From Cytophagaceae bacterium (GTDB lineage Bacteria; Bacteroidota; Bacteroidia; Cytophagales; JAIYAX01), in NCBI GenBank assembly GCA_027488815.1, contig JAIYAX010000002.1:1-64000 (forward strand): 64,000 nt of DNA, given 5' to 3'. The notes under the pieces were generated by a model that was not told the origin of the DNA, ran no database searches, and saw nothing but the letters and a program-made list of their open reading frames with translations. Position 1 is the stretch's first letter. Each line of letters starts with the position of its first letter. The position numbers and the translations under genes are program-made. Positions 17,913 to 26,401 of the stretch are shown here, one piece after another.

Positions 17913-20123
17913 ATGCGTATAAACACTATTTGTAGCATATTTTTTTTGGTTTGCCTTCTTACGAACTCTTCTTCAGGTCGTGGAATTGTTCCAGTGGATA
18001 CAGTTGAGATTTACCAAAAGCTGAGGACAGAAAAAATGCCAGAACAAAAAGCACTGCTGTATCAAGATCTATTCTCAGCTTATTACGCTGGTGGTAAGCT
18101 CAAATTAGCTCGGCTAGCTATAGACTCTTCCTTAATGTTGCTCAATGCATACGATAGTCTGCATGATCTCAAAGCAAATGCAATGATTTTAAACAGCATT
18201 TTGCTGGCAAGAACCGGCGATTTGACAGGCTCAGCAGCGATACAGAAAAAGTACCACATCAATTCAAGATCAGACAGCATACGTGTAAAGGCCACCATCG
18301 CCTGGGTGGATAATCTTGCCCGCCAATCCTATACAGACACGGCCATGCTTCTGCTGGATAAAATTAGAACCTCCCCTTATCTAACAGAAAAACCTTCCCT
18401 GAAAGCTAAATTTTATTTGTTGGAAGCTTTATTGAAAGACACCAAGGGAGAATATAAAGAGGCAGCCATGCTTTATTTCAAAGCATTGGCCATTTCACGT
18501 AAAGAAAACGACGAGCCCATGATTGTGAGGTGTTACAACAGCATAGGCTCCATGTATGTTTCAACAAATCAATCCTCAATTGCGCTTAAATACCTGTTAA
18601 TAGCTGACAGCCTTTACCAGCAACTGGGAGATGATCTTTCAGTACTCAATGCATACAACAATATCGCATTAGTCTACAAAGACCTGAAGAATTTTCATTT
18701 AGCAAAAAGGTATTATGACAAGATCATAGTCAAGAGCATTGAAGCGGGGGATAAAGTATCTCAAGCCATCGCTTATTTCAATCTTGGAAATGTTCTGGAA
18801 GCCATGCAGCAGATCGATAGCGCAGAAGTTACCTATAAGGCTTCACTTGATTTGAGCCTGTCTATCGGGTTGGGAGTAGGCAGTATGTATAATTCGTACG
18901 GTTTGGGAAAGATCGCCATGTACAAAAAACAGTACTCTGAGGCTATAGACCTATTTGAGTTGAGTTTTAATGAGGCACTAAAGATCCCGGAGTATTCCAT
19001 AGCAACCGTTTGTGCTGACAGCATTGCCGCCTGCTGGGCAAAGAAGGGTGAGTTCAAGAAGGGATACGAATGGATGGTCACTGCCAGAAAGAACAATGAC
19101 CTGATGAATGAGAGAAAAGAACTACAGGTCGTCGAAAAGCTCAGAGCAGACTATGAAGAGAGTCAGGTAAAACTTGAAAACAATTTGTTAAGAACCAAGA
19201 ACGAACAAACCTACAACAGGCTCAAGTACCAGCAGTATCTGATCGTAGGCTCATTGATTTCCGGTTTGCTATTCATGATCTTGTTATTTGTTCAGTATCG
19301 TTCCTATTTGAGAGTAAAGCGCCTTAATGAAGAACTCAATGTCCAGAAAGACAAGACGGATGATCAGAACATCAGACTGGAAGCACTTAATGCTGATCTG
19401 AAGGATCAGAAACAGAAGATATGGCTGAAATCGACTGAATTGGAGAAGGCATTGGGTCTCAAAGACAAAATGATTTCAATCATTTCTCATGACCTAAGGG
19501 CTCCTTTGGTTTCATTAAGTCAACTGGTCAAGTTTGCACTTGCTGGTGATATTACACCCGCTGAGTTTGTAAAAATGACTACCCAGCTTCAGGATCAGGT
19601 GGAAAACAACCTTTCACTGATTGATAACCTGGTGATATGGTCTCGCACCGGAATACAGGGCAGGCCTGAAGAGTACATCACGATTCCGTTAAAGCAATTG
19701 CTGAAACATAATATTGGGCTATACCAAACGATCATTCAGGACAAGCAGTTATCCATCTCAAATGACCTTCCTGAAAGTGTGAACGTCTTTATGGAGCCTG
19801 AAGCCGTTTCAATGATCATTCGAAATTTGTTAAGCAATGCGATTAAATTCAGCCAGACAGGAGGCGCAATACAGATACTTGCTGAATTTCAACCCGGGTT
19901 CTTAGAGCTGAAAGTTACAGATCAAGGTATTGGGATTGATCCTGTACGGCTTGAGACACTTTTTAGACGTACCCAGGGCTCCAGCAGAGGTACTGGCAAT
20001 GAGCATGGTTTTGGTATTGGCCTGGTGTTCATTCATGAACTTTTGATCAGTTGCGGAGGAAGTATTCAGGTAGAATCGATGATTGGTCAGGGTTCCACAT
20101 TTACCGTCAATATTCCGGCTTAG
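17913..20123 (+). CDS. TPR-containing membrane histidine kinase
   Basis: 736 residues. A signal peptide (FFLVCLLTNSSSGRG) is followed by about 390 residues of periplasmic tetratricopeptide repeats (for example YNSIGSMYVSTNQSSIALKYLLIADSLYQQ and YNNIALVYKDLKNFHLAKRYYDKII). One membrane helix lies at about 445-465 (YLIVGSLISGLLFMILLFVQY), then a coiled coil. The kinase core has the phospho-acceptor His526 in SIISHDLRAPLVSLSQLVKF. The ATPase domain has the N box RNLLSNAIKFSQ, DQGIGIDP and GFGIGLVFIHELL. There is no attached receiver. Its stop codon overlaps by 4 bases the stop of a convergent single-domain response regulator, a plausible but unproven partner. Confidence 0.9.
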   Translation: MRINTICSIFFLVCLLTNSSSGRGIVPVDTVEIYQKLRTEKMPEQKALLYQDLFSAYYAGGKLKLARLAIDSSLMLLNAYDSLHDLKANAMILNSILLARTGDLTGSAAIQKKYHINSRSDSIRVKATIAWVDNLARQSYTDTAMLLLDKIRTSPYLTEKPSLKAKFYLLEALLKDTKGEYKEAAMLYFKALAISRKENDEPMIVRCYNSIGSMYVSTNQSSIALKYLLIADSLYQQLGDDLSVLNAYNNIALVYKDLKNFHLAKRYYDKIIVKSIEAGDKVSQAIAYFNLGNVLEAMQQIDSAEVTYKASLDLSLSIGLGVGSMYNSYGLGKIAMYKKQYSEAIDLFELSFNEALKIPEYSIATVCADSIAACWAKKGEFKKGYEWMVTARKNNDLMNERKELQVVEKLRADYEESQVKLENNLLRTKNEQTYNRLKYQQYLIVGSLISGLLFMILLFVQYRSYLRVKRLNEELNVQKDKTDDQNIRLEALNADLKDQKQKIWLKSTELEKALGLKDKMISIISHDLRAPLVSLSQLVKFALAGDITPAEFVKMTTQLQDQVENNLSLIDNLVIWSRTGIQGRPEEYITIPLKQLLKHNIGLYQTIIQDKQLSISNDLPESVNVFMEPEAVSMIIRNLLSNAIKFSQTGGAIQILAEFQPGFLELKVTDQGIGIDPVRLETLFRRTQGSSRGTGNEHGFGIGLVFIHELLISCGGSIQVESMIGQGSTFTVNIPA

Positions 20124-20509
20124 GGAAGGAAAAGTATTCGATTCAGGTCTTCTTCTGAAGGAGGTTTGACCACATAGTTTTTTACTTCATGGTAAGTCTT
20201 GGCTCGTTCCATATCCTTATGATCAACCGATGAGCTTGAGATGTAGATTGAGAATCGTTCTGGAAGTGATAGATTTAATTGCCTGAATTCCTCTAAAAAC
20301 TGCCAACCATCAATCACCGGCATGTTGATGTCGAGGAATAGGATTTCAGGATATTTGGTTTGTGGCTTCATGAGGAAATCCAAAGCCTGAGCGCCATCTG
20401 CAAATGAAGATATTTCTAGCTCTGATGCCAGTTTGAGCAATTTGGTTTTTAAGATGACGGTAAATATTTTGTCATCGTCAACAATCCAGATAGACCGCCT
20501 GTGACTCAT
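20120..20509 (-). CDS. Single-domain response regulator (CheY-like)
   Basis: 129 residues, a receiver domain only. Acidic pocket at DDD (residues 11-13), phospho-acceptor Asp60 in ILFLDINMP, and the conserved Lys in NYVVKPP near the C-terminus. No output domain, so it acts by protein contact or as a phosphorelay intermediate. Its ATG overlaps the stop of the large PAS kinase in an ATGA (20506-20509), so the two are translationally coupled and the kinase is its likely partner. Receivers of this small type often follow light- or redox-sensing PAS kinases. Confidence 0.92.
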   Translation of the reverse strand: MSHRRSIWIVDDDKIFTVILKTKLLKLASELEISSFADGAQALDFLMKPQTKYPEILFLDINMPVIDGWQFLEEFRQLNLSLPERFSIYISSSSVDHKDMERAKTYHEVKNYVVKPPSEEDLNRILFLP

Positions 20510-23500
20510 GAATGGAAGTAAATCGTGAAGGTAGTTCCTTTGTCGGGTTGACTGTTCACAGTAACGCTTCCGCCCATCGCCTCAATCTGATTTTTAGTCA
20601 TAAACAAGCCAATGCCTCTGGCATCCTTATTACCATGAAAGGTTTTGTACATGCCAAAAAGCTTTTCACCATGTTTTTTAAGGTCAATGCCGATTCCGTT
20701 ATCTGTAATTTCCAAAACCATTTTCCCATCCTCCACATGGCTTTTTAGCCATATCTTAGGTTTTCGTGAAGGATGTCGATACTTAAGAGCATTAGATAGG
20801 AAATTCAAAAGAATGGACTCCATGTAAGCCGGATAGTACTCAATAGACATCTTAGAGTCTATTTCATTGACAATGAGGGCATCCTCTGCACTGATCTGGT
20901 TACCAAGAATTTGTATAACTTTTAAAGAGTACTCATGAATAAAAATCTGTTCTTTTTTGAGGTTCAGACTGGTCTGTATGCTCACCACTTCAGTCAAATT
21001 CTGAATGGTTTCAGTAAGGGTGTTGGAAGCATTTTTCAATAAATCAAACATGAACTGCTTCTCCACACCATCTTTGCTTTGGTCGATGATTTCCAATAAT
21101 GACTTGATGTTACCGGTATGTGAACGCAGGTTGTGAGATACGATGTAGGAAAAGTTGAGCAGGCGTTTGTTTTGTTCATTCACCAATTCAAATGAACGTT
21201 TAAGTTGTTCCTCGGCTTGCTTTCGCTTGCCTATATCAATGAAGCCAGTGAAGACCATGTCGACACCATTAATTTTCAGCACCTTTAATGAAACGATGCA
21301 ATTGATGTCATTTCCTTCTGCATCGGTTATCACTAGATCATAATCGTTTAAAAAGCCTTTTTCCTTGATAGAACTGATGATTGGTATACGGTCATTCTGA
21401 TCTTTGTAGAAATCTATTATGGTTCTACCTGTTAAATCATTCTTATCAAGCCCCACCATTTCTGCCAGTGATTGATTTACTTTAATGATTTTCCCTTCTT
21501 TTAGGGTTGAAAGCATCAATGCTATTGGCGAAGTATTGAAGATTTCATTGAGCAATTGCTCATTTTCCCTTAAGGTTTGCTCAGATTTTTTCCGCTCGGT
21601 AATGTCTTCAAACATGAAGAAAACGCCAACAATCTCATCATTCGCATCTTTTAGAGTGGATTGGTACCTTCGAAGACTTCGACCATTTATAAGTTCTATT
21701 TCATCTTCAGTAGCATCGTTTGGTTTCCTTTTTTCCTTGAAGTGGTTCACAAAAGCCGCCTGATCAGATACTTTTTCCATAACCATTTTGGTAAGGGAAG
21801 TATTTGAAAAGGCTCCCTCTCTGATTTCGGTCTCATACTCCTCCAAATTCCACAGCTCACAAAAGCGACTATTTAGGTACATGACCTCATCGGACTTTTC
21901 ATTGACCACCAAAAAGCCCAAGGGTGAGGAAGACGACATTAAATTGAGCAGATTTAGGTTCCACTGCAATTGCTCCTCAGCTGCATGCTTATCTGAAACA
22001 TCAAGTGTAATGGTATCCCAAATGGTAGAACCGTTAGGTGCTTTAAGAGGGCTGCCGAAAGACTGTACGTACTTATACCGGCCATCAGACATGATAAACC
22101 TCAAATCACAAATCCAAGTACTGAGTTGGAGGGCTGATAGTTGAACACTATCGACTACTTTTTGATAATCGTCAGGGTGTATTTTATTCCAGATGGCAAT
22201 TGTTCCTTTTTCTTTGAGGTCATTTTCTGTGATCTCCCAAAGTTTAAAACACCCTGTGCTTGCATAGGGGATTTCATCAGTACCATCAGGGTGGAGCACA
22301 TATCTAAAAACCGCCCCAGGAATGTTTTCAATAATGTTCTTGAGACGACTTTCGCTCTCTATTAAAAGGATTTCTGTACGTTTTTTTTCTGTAATGTCAA
22401 CCGCTTGAAAAGCGACACCGACCACTTCCCCATTAGAGTCTCTGATTGGGTTGTGTACCACATTAATGTAACGTGCATATTCCCCCTCTCCGTAAAGCCT
22501 TTCGTCCTCCAAATGCTCTCCCTCCATCGACCTTTTAAGATCTGCCAATATGCCATTCCTAAGTTCAATATTTGGGATGTAGTCAATAGAAACCCTACCT
22601 ATTTCAATACTAACACCATATAAGGCTTCCATGGCTATAGCATGTGAACGGTTAAATGAGGTATATCGGAATTCTCTATCTATTGAGAAAATAGGGTTTT
22701 TCGTACTTTCATTGATTCCTTTAAGGGTGTAGTACTGTCTGTTGATCGTTTTTTGAGCTTCGACCTGTTCGGTAATGTCTTTTAAAAAGACACAATTGTA
22801 TGCCCGTCCTTCATACTCAATGTAATTGGCATGTAACTCCAGGTGCTTGGTTTGGCCACTTGGGGTGACATGAACAGTGTTTAGTTGAATATGCTTTTTT
22901 TCAACAAGTTCCTTCCAATGCAAAGTCCATTTTTCTTTGTCGTAAAAAGGATCAAAGTCAGTTACTTTTTTATTCAGTAGCTCTTCTTTGCTTATTTCAA
23001 AATGCTTGAGTGCAGCTTGATTGCAATCCATATAAGTAGCATCTTCTCGTATCCACATGATAGGATCGATAGCATTTTCTAATGAAAAGCGAATGAGTTG
23101 CAGGTATTTTTCAGTTTCTTTTCGCTCCGTGATGTCGGTATGAGTGCCTGCAGTTCGGACTGGTTTTCCCTTTTCATCAACATCTACAATACGGCCACGG
23201 TCCAGAATGTACTTATAGGATCCGTTTTTATGTTTCATTCTGTACTCTACTTCGTATCGGTCAGTTTCCCCTTTGAGGTAGTCATCCAAGGCTTTTGATA
23301 CCCATTCATAGTCATCGGGGTGTACATTATCTGACCAAGTCGACAAGTCATCTGGTACTTCACCTTGAGCATAGCCTAAGATTCCTTTGTACCTGTCTGA
23401 AAGGTGTACTTCGTTGGTTTTTACATTCCAGATCCAAATGCCATCGTTGCTACCTTCGATGGCAAACTTCCATCGCTCAGCCTGGAGTTTTACCAAGTCC

Positions 23501-24789
23501 TCTGCTTTTTTGAGTTCGGTTACATCTTTGCATATCATGGAAACTCCAACCAATGCATTTGACCTGCCTACCAGAGGTTCAAAGGTGATTTGCCACCATT
23601 CGGGGAATCCAAAGCCAGGGAGGTGCGTCTCTAGGATGTATTTTCCGGTCTCTAGTGCTTTTTTTAACAATTCATAAGTATATTCTTTTTGATCTGAAGG
23701 CAGATACTCTGTCAATTTAACACCAGCAGTTATGTTGGCATCATAGAATGCTCGCAAACCTTCTTTAAAGCGTTTGTTGAATCCTATGATTTTCGTCTCG
23801 ATATCAAGCAGGCAGATGGCATCTTGAGTCCCGTTGAAGTATAGGGTGAGCATATCCTGCTCAATGAGTGTAGCGTTCTCAGCAGCTTTGTGTTGGCTTA
23901 TTTCATAAGAGTTGATGATTACTCCTATAACTTCTCCCACTTTGTTTCGAAAAGGCCTGTATTGGATTTTCCAATAGGTGGCTTGACCGAAAAAATCATA
24001 CTCAAATTCATCATATACATGCTCACCCTTCAGCGATCTGGAAAAACCAGTAAAATAGTTTGCTAGCAGCTCATTGGGAATTGCTAGCAGCAAATCGGTA
24101 TTTGTCTTGATTTCAATCGATGTGTATTTTTGAAAAACCGCTTCGGCTATCTTATTAAAACACATGATCTTGTGATCAGTTGAGATGATTAAAACCATAT
24201 CATCCGCACTTTGGCTATAGCCCTCCAGAAGGGACTCATCCAATGCCAACTCAGCCGTAATTTTATCGATCTCTTGTGTTTTTAATTCTAGTTCAAGTCT
24301 CTGAATGGTAAGGGTGAGTAAGCGTACTATTTGTAGCGACATCAATTGAATGGTCTGCCTTTTGAGTTCATCTGCCAAGCATGGAACGACATCCAGCATA
24401 CTAATTGTCCCCACCATTGAGCCATCAGGCAATACAAGTGGATGACCCATGTAAAATCGAAAGTCGGGTTTTCCCTTTACGAGTGGATGGCCTTCAAACA
24501 GTGGATCTAGTGACAGGTCTTCGATAATGACCTGCTCTTTAAGGGCTTCAACTCTCCCGCAAAAGGCTTGTGATAAAGGCATTTCGGAGACATCGCTTCC
24601 AACAGAGGCCTTCACAATTAATTTCCCTTGGTTTATGAAGGTGATAAATACTGTAGGTACTTTACATACCTTTGAAACGTATTTTACTATCTCTTCCAGC
24701 TCAGCTTTAGAGTTTTTATAGGCATTGGAAATTAACTCAATGTCTATACCTAAAGTCCCTGACTTAAAGGCTGATTCTGTAGATGCCAT
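20506..24789 (-). CDS. GAF/multi-PAS sensor histidine kinase
   Basis: 1,427 residues, no membrane segments, so cytoplasmic. A GAF domain occupies about 10-165 (VPTVFITFINQGKLIVKASVG, MGHPLVLPDGSMVGTISMLDV). I count about eight PAS/PAC units at about 190, 320, 445, 580, 700, 825, 950 and 1080 (starts such as YSQSADDMVLIIS, GSNDGIWIWNVKTNEV, NTSPIALMLSTLKEGK). Several end in D(I/V)TE(R/K)K, the usual PAC exit. The kinase core begins near 1205 with FSYIVSHNLRSHTGNIKSLLEI, where the His of HNLR is the probable acceptor. The ATPase motifs are LLNFLSNALKYRHP, ITDNGIGIDL and GIGLFMTKNQIEAMGG. It probably integrates several internal cues. The response regulator 3' of it overlaps by four bases. Confidence 0.92.
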   Translation of the reverse strand: MASTESAFKSGTLGIDIELISNAYKNSKAELEEIVKYVSKVCKVPTVFITFINQGKLIVKASVGSDVSEMPLSQAFCGRVEALKEQVIIEDLSLDPLFEGHPLVKGKPDFRFYMGHPLVLPDGSMVGTISMLDVVPCLADELKRQTIQLMSLQIVRLLTLTIQRLELELKTQEIDKITAELALDESLLEGYSQSADDMVLIISTDHKIMCFNKIAEAVFQKYTSIEIKTNTDLLLAIPNELLANYFTGFSRSLKGEHVYDEFEYDFFGQATYWKIQYRPFRNKVGEVIGVIINSYEISQHKAAENATLIEQDMLTLYFNGTQDAICLLDIETKIIGFNKRFKEGLRAFYDANITAGVKLTEYLPSDQKEYTYELLKKALETGKYILETHLPGFGFPEWWQITFEPLVGRSNALVGVSMICKDVTELKKAEDLVKLQAERWKFAIEGSNDGIWIWNVKTNEVHLSDRYKGILGYAQGEVPDDLSTWSDNVHPDDYEWVSKALDDYLKGETDRYEVEYRMKHKNGSYKYILDRGRIVDVDEKGKPVRTAGTHTDITERKETEKYLQLIRFSLENAIDPIMWIREDATYMDCNQAALKHFEISKEELLNKKVTDFDPFYDKEKWTLHWKELVEKKHIQLNTVHVTPSGQTKHLELHANYIEYEGRAYNCVFLKDITEQVEAQKTINRQYYTLKGINESTKNPIFSIDREFRYTSFNRSHAIAMEALYGVSIEIGRVSIDYIPNIELRNGILADLKRSMEGEHLEDERLYGEGEYARYINVVHNPIRDSNGEVVGVAFQAVDITEKKRTEILLIESESRLKNIIENIPGAVFRYVLHPDGTDEIPYASTGCFKLWEITENDLKEKGTIAIWNKIHPDDYQKVVDSVQLSALQLSTWICDLRFIMSDGRYKYVQSFGSPLKAPNGSTIWDTITLDVSDKHAAEEQLQWNLNLLNLMSSSSPLGFLVVNEKSDEVMYLNSRFCELWNLEEYETEIREGAFSNTSLTKMVMEKVSDQAAFVNHFKEKRKPNDATEDEIELINGRSLRRYQSTLKDANDEIVGVFFMFEDITERKKSEQTLRENEQLLNEIFNTSPIALMLSTLKEGKIIKVNQSLAEMVGLDKNDLTGRTIIDFYKDQNDRIPIISSIKEKGFLNDYDLVITDAEGNDINCIVSLKVLKINGVDMVFTGFIDIGKRKQAEEQLKRSFELVNEQNKRLLNFSYIVSHNLRSHTGNIKSLLEIIDQSKDGVEKQFMFDLLKNASNTLTETIQNLTEVVSIQTSLNLKKEQIFIHEYSLKVIQILGNQISAEDALIVNEIDSKMSIEYYPAYMESILLNFLSNALKYRHPSRKPKIWLKSHVEDGKMVLEITDNGIGIDLKKHGEKLFGMYKTFHGNKDARGIGLFMTKNQIEAMGGSVTVNSQPDKGTTFTIYFHS

Positions 24790-24913
24790 TTGGCTGAACT
24801 GGTAGTGTTGTCTTTAACGACCAAAAATAGGTATTTAATGTAAAGCTGGAACAGTTCATTTCCTACTAATTTGCTTATTTTCTTACCTCAAACAAATGGA
24901 TACTGGCCCTTTC

Positions 24914-25270
24914 TTAGTCCGAAAACTTAGAACCTTCAGTCTCTTGTGCCACCTTACGATGCTCTTCCCCCCAACATTTAAGTGATATTAGCACAGGCCC
25001 GAGCGATAGACCGCATTCAGTTATTGAATATTCAACAGAAACAGGTACTGTAGGGATAACTTTTCGAACCACCAATCCATCAATCTCCAATGACTTAAGC
25101 TCTTTCACCAACATGCGGGGTGTAACACGGCATAGATCCCTCTCTAATTCTTTGAACCTCTTTTTCCCCTCATACAAACTCAATAGTATTGGCAGCTTCC
25201 ATTTGCCCTCAAGCACTTGAAGCGCATCCAGAATGGGACGTAGATCTGAAGTATTGGATTTTTTAGTCAT
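24914..25270 (-). CDS. HxlR-family transcriptional regulator
   Basis: 118 residues. A winged-helix protein with the family pattern ALQVLEGKWKLPILLSLYEGKKRFKELER, then VTPRMLVKELKSLEIDGLVVRKV and VEYSITECGLSLGPVL. HxlR proteins are usually dimeric repressors of nearby divergent genes that respond to electrophiles or oxidants. One Cys (DLCRVTP) and a second (TECG) could sense this, but the N-terminal Cys typical of YodB is absent. A perfect inverted repeat lies 25 bases upstream of its ATG, between it and the divergent pirin gene, and is the obvious operator candidate. Confidence 0.92.
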   Translation of the reverse strand: MTKKSNTSDLRPILDALQVLEGKWKLPILLSLYEGKKRFKELERDLCRVTPRMLVKELKSLEIDGLVVRKVIPTVPVSVEYSITECGLSLGPVLISLKCWGEEHRKVAQETEGSKFSD

Positions 25271-25294
25271 TATAAACTATTCATTTACAAATAG

Positions 25295-25310
25295 GTATAC
25301 TTTAGTATAC
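25295..25310. promoter_or_regulatory. Candidate HxlR operator (inverted repeat)
   Basis: GTATACT (25295-25301), two T, then AGTATAC (25304-25310): a perfect 7-bp inverted repeat with 2-base spacing in the divergent intergenic region between the HxlR regulator and pirin. Confidence 0.6.
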
Positions 25311-25354
25311 TACTATTATTTAAGAACCAGATTACAAAAGTATATTATTGGTTT

Positions 25355-25362
25355 TATTTTTG
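25355..25362 (+). promoter_or_regulatory. Possible -7 promoter element of pirin
   Basis: TATTTTTG matches the Bacteroidota TAnnTTTG consensus 33 bases before the ATG at 25396. No good -33 element is seen, which would fit a regulated promoter. Confidence 0.35.
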
Positions 25363-25395
25363 AAAACAAATTCTTTGTAATTCTTTTATCATTCT

Positions 25396-26271
25396 ATGAA
25401 ACGTTCCGATTTTATTCGAAAAGGTATTCTGGGTGCCGGACTGCTGGCCCTTGGAAGCCGCTTGGGCATCGCCATTCCTCGTAAGTTGGAGCAAACTCCA
25501 AAGCTCGAAACGCCTCTGGGATTTAATCATTTACCTCAACCCCAAACACAAACCATGAACAATCAGGTATTACACAAAGCAGATACACGAGGTCACGCTG
25601 ATCATGGGTGGCTTAAAACCTACCATAGCTTTAGCTTTGCCGGCTACTACAATCCCGACCGAATGCATTTCGGAGTACTTCGGGTTTTGAATGATGACTT
25701 TATCGCAGGTGGTCAGGGCTTTGGCCGACATCCTCATGATAATATGGAGATCATCACCATTCCCCTTGAAGGAGACCTTGAGCACAAGGACAGTATGGGC
25801 ACCAAAGAGGTTATCAGGCACGGAGATGTACAGGTCATGAGTGCAGGTACCGGCATTCATCACTCAGAGTACAACGCCAATCGTGACAAACCGGTCAAAT
25901 TGCTACAGATATGGGTTTTCCCAAATAAGAAAAACGTAACTCCAAGGTACGATCAGATCAGCCTCAATATGGAAGATCGAAAGAACAAGTTCCAGCAAAT
26001 TCTCTCACCCAACCCCGATGATGCCGGAGTTTGGATCCACCAGAATGCCTGGTTTCATTTAGCCAGTATGGAAGAGGGTTTGCAGTTGAAGTATGATCTC
26101 AAGGACAAGTCCAACGGAGTTTATGCCTTTGTGATTGAGGGAGAGTTAACCCTTAACGGCACAGAGTTGAACAGGAGAGATGCCCTTGGCATTTGGAATA
26201 CGCCCAGCCTTGAGGTAAAAGCTAAAACCCCTACTGAACTCTTGTTAATGGAAGTTCCCATGTCGCTGTAA
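25396..26271 (+). CDS. Pirin-family bicupin with an N-terminal export-like leader
   Basis: 291 residues from ATG 25396; an internal ATG at 25555 would give an ordinary 238-residue pirin. The pirin core begins at about residue 58 (HKADTRGHADHGWLKTYHSFSFAGYYNPDRMHFG). Metal ligands are visible in RHPHDNMEIITIPLEGDLEHKDSMG and in GTGIHHSEYN, the His-His-His-Glu set of quercetinase-like pirins. The leader MKRSDFIRKGILGAGLLALG resembles Bacteroidota Tat signals (KR then a hydrophobic stretch), so the protein may be exported with its metal bound; alternatively translation starts at 25555. It is divergent from an HxlR regulator and is probably induced by the same quinone-like or oxidative stress. 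Confidence 0.9.
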   Translation: MKRSDFIRKGILGAGLLALGSRLGIAIPRKLEQTPKLETPLGFNHLPQPQTQTMNNQVLHKADTRGHADHGWLKTYHSFSFAGYYNPDRMHFGVLRVLNDDFIAGGQGFGRHPHDNMEIITIPLEGDLEHKDSMGTKEVIRHGDVQVMSAGTGIHHSEYNANRDKPVKLLQIWVFPNKKNVTPRYDQISLNMEDRKNKFQQILSPNPDDAGVWIHQNAWFHLASMEEGLQLKYDLKDKSNGVYAFVIEGELTLNGTELNRRDALGIWNTPSLEVKAKTPTELLLMEVPMSL

Positions 26272-26295
26272 AGCATCCCGATCGCTGCTTACTCG

Positions 26296-26322
26296 AGCCC
26301 CGCCTGATGGCAGGGCTTTTTG
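26296..26322 (+). terminator. Intrinsic terminator after pirin
   Basis: AGCCC (26296-26300) with GGGCT (26313-26317), strengthened by an inner GCC/GGC pairing, followed by TTTTTG. Confidence 0.75.
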
Positions 26323-26401
26323 TATTTTACTTATTATTTTTTTGCGGCTCAGAGGCTATGGATTGGCAAATAATGCCGTTATTTACCATAGTCTTAAGGC
26401 T

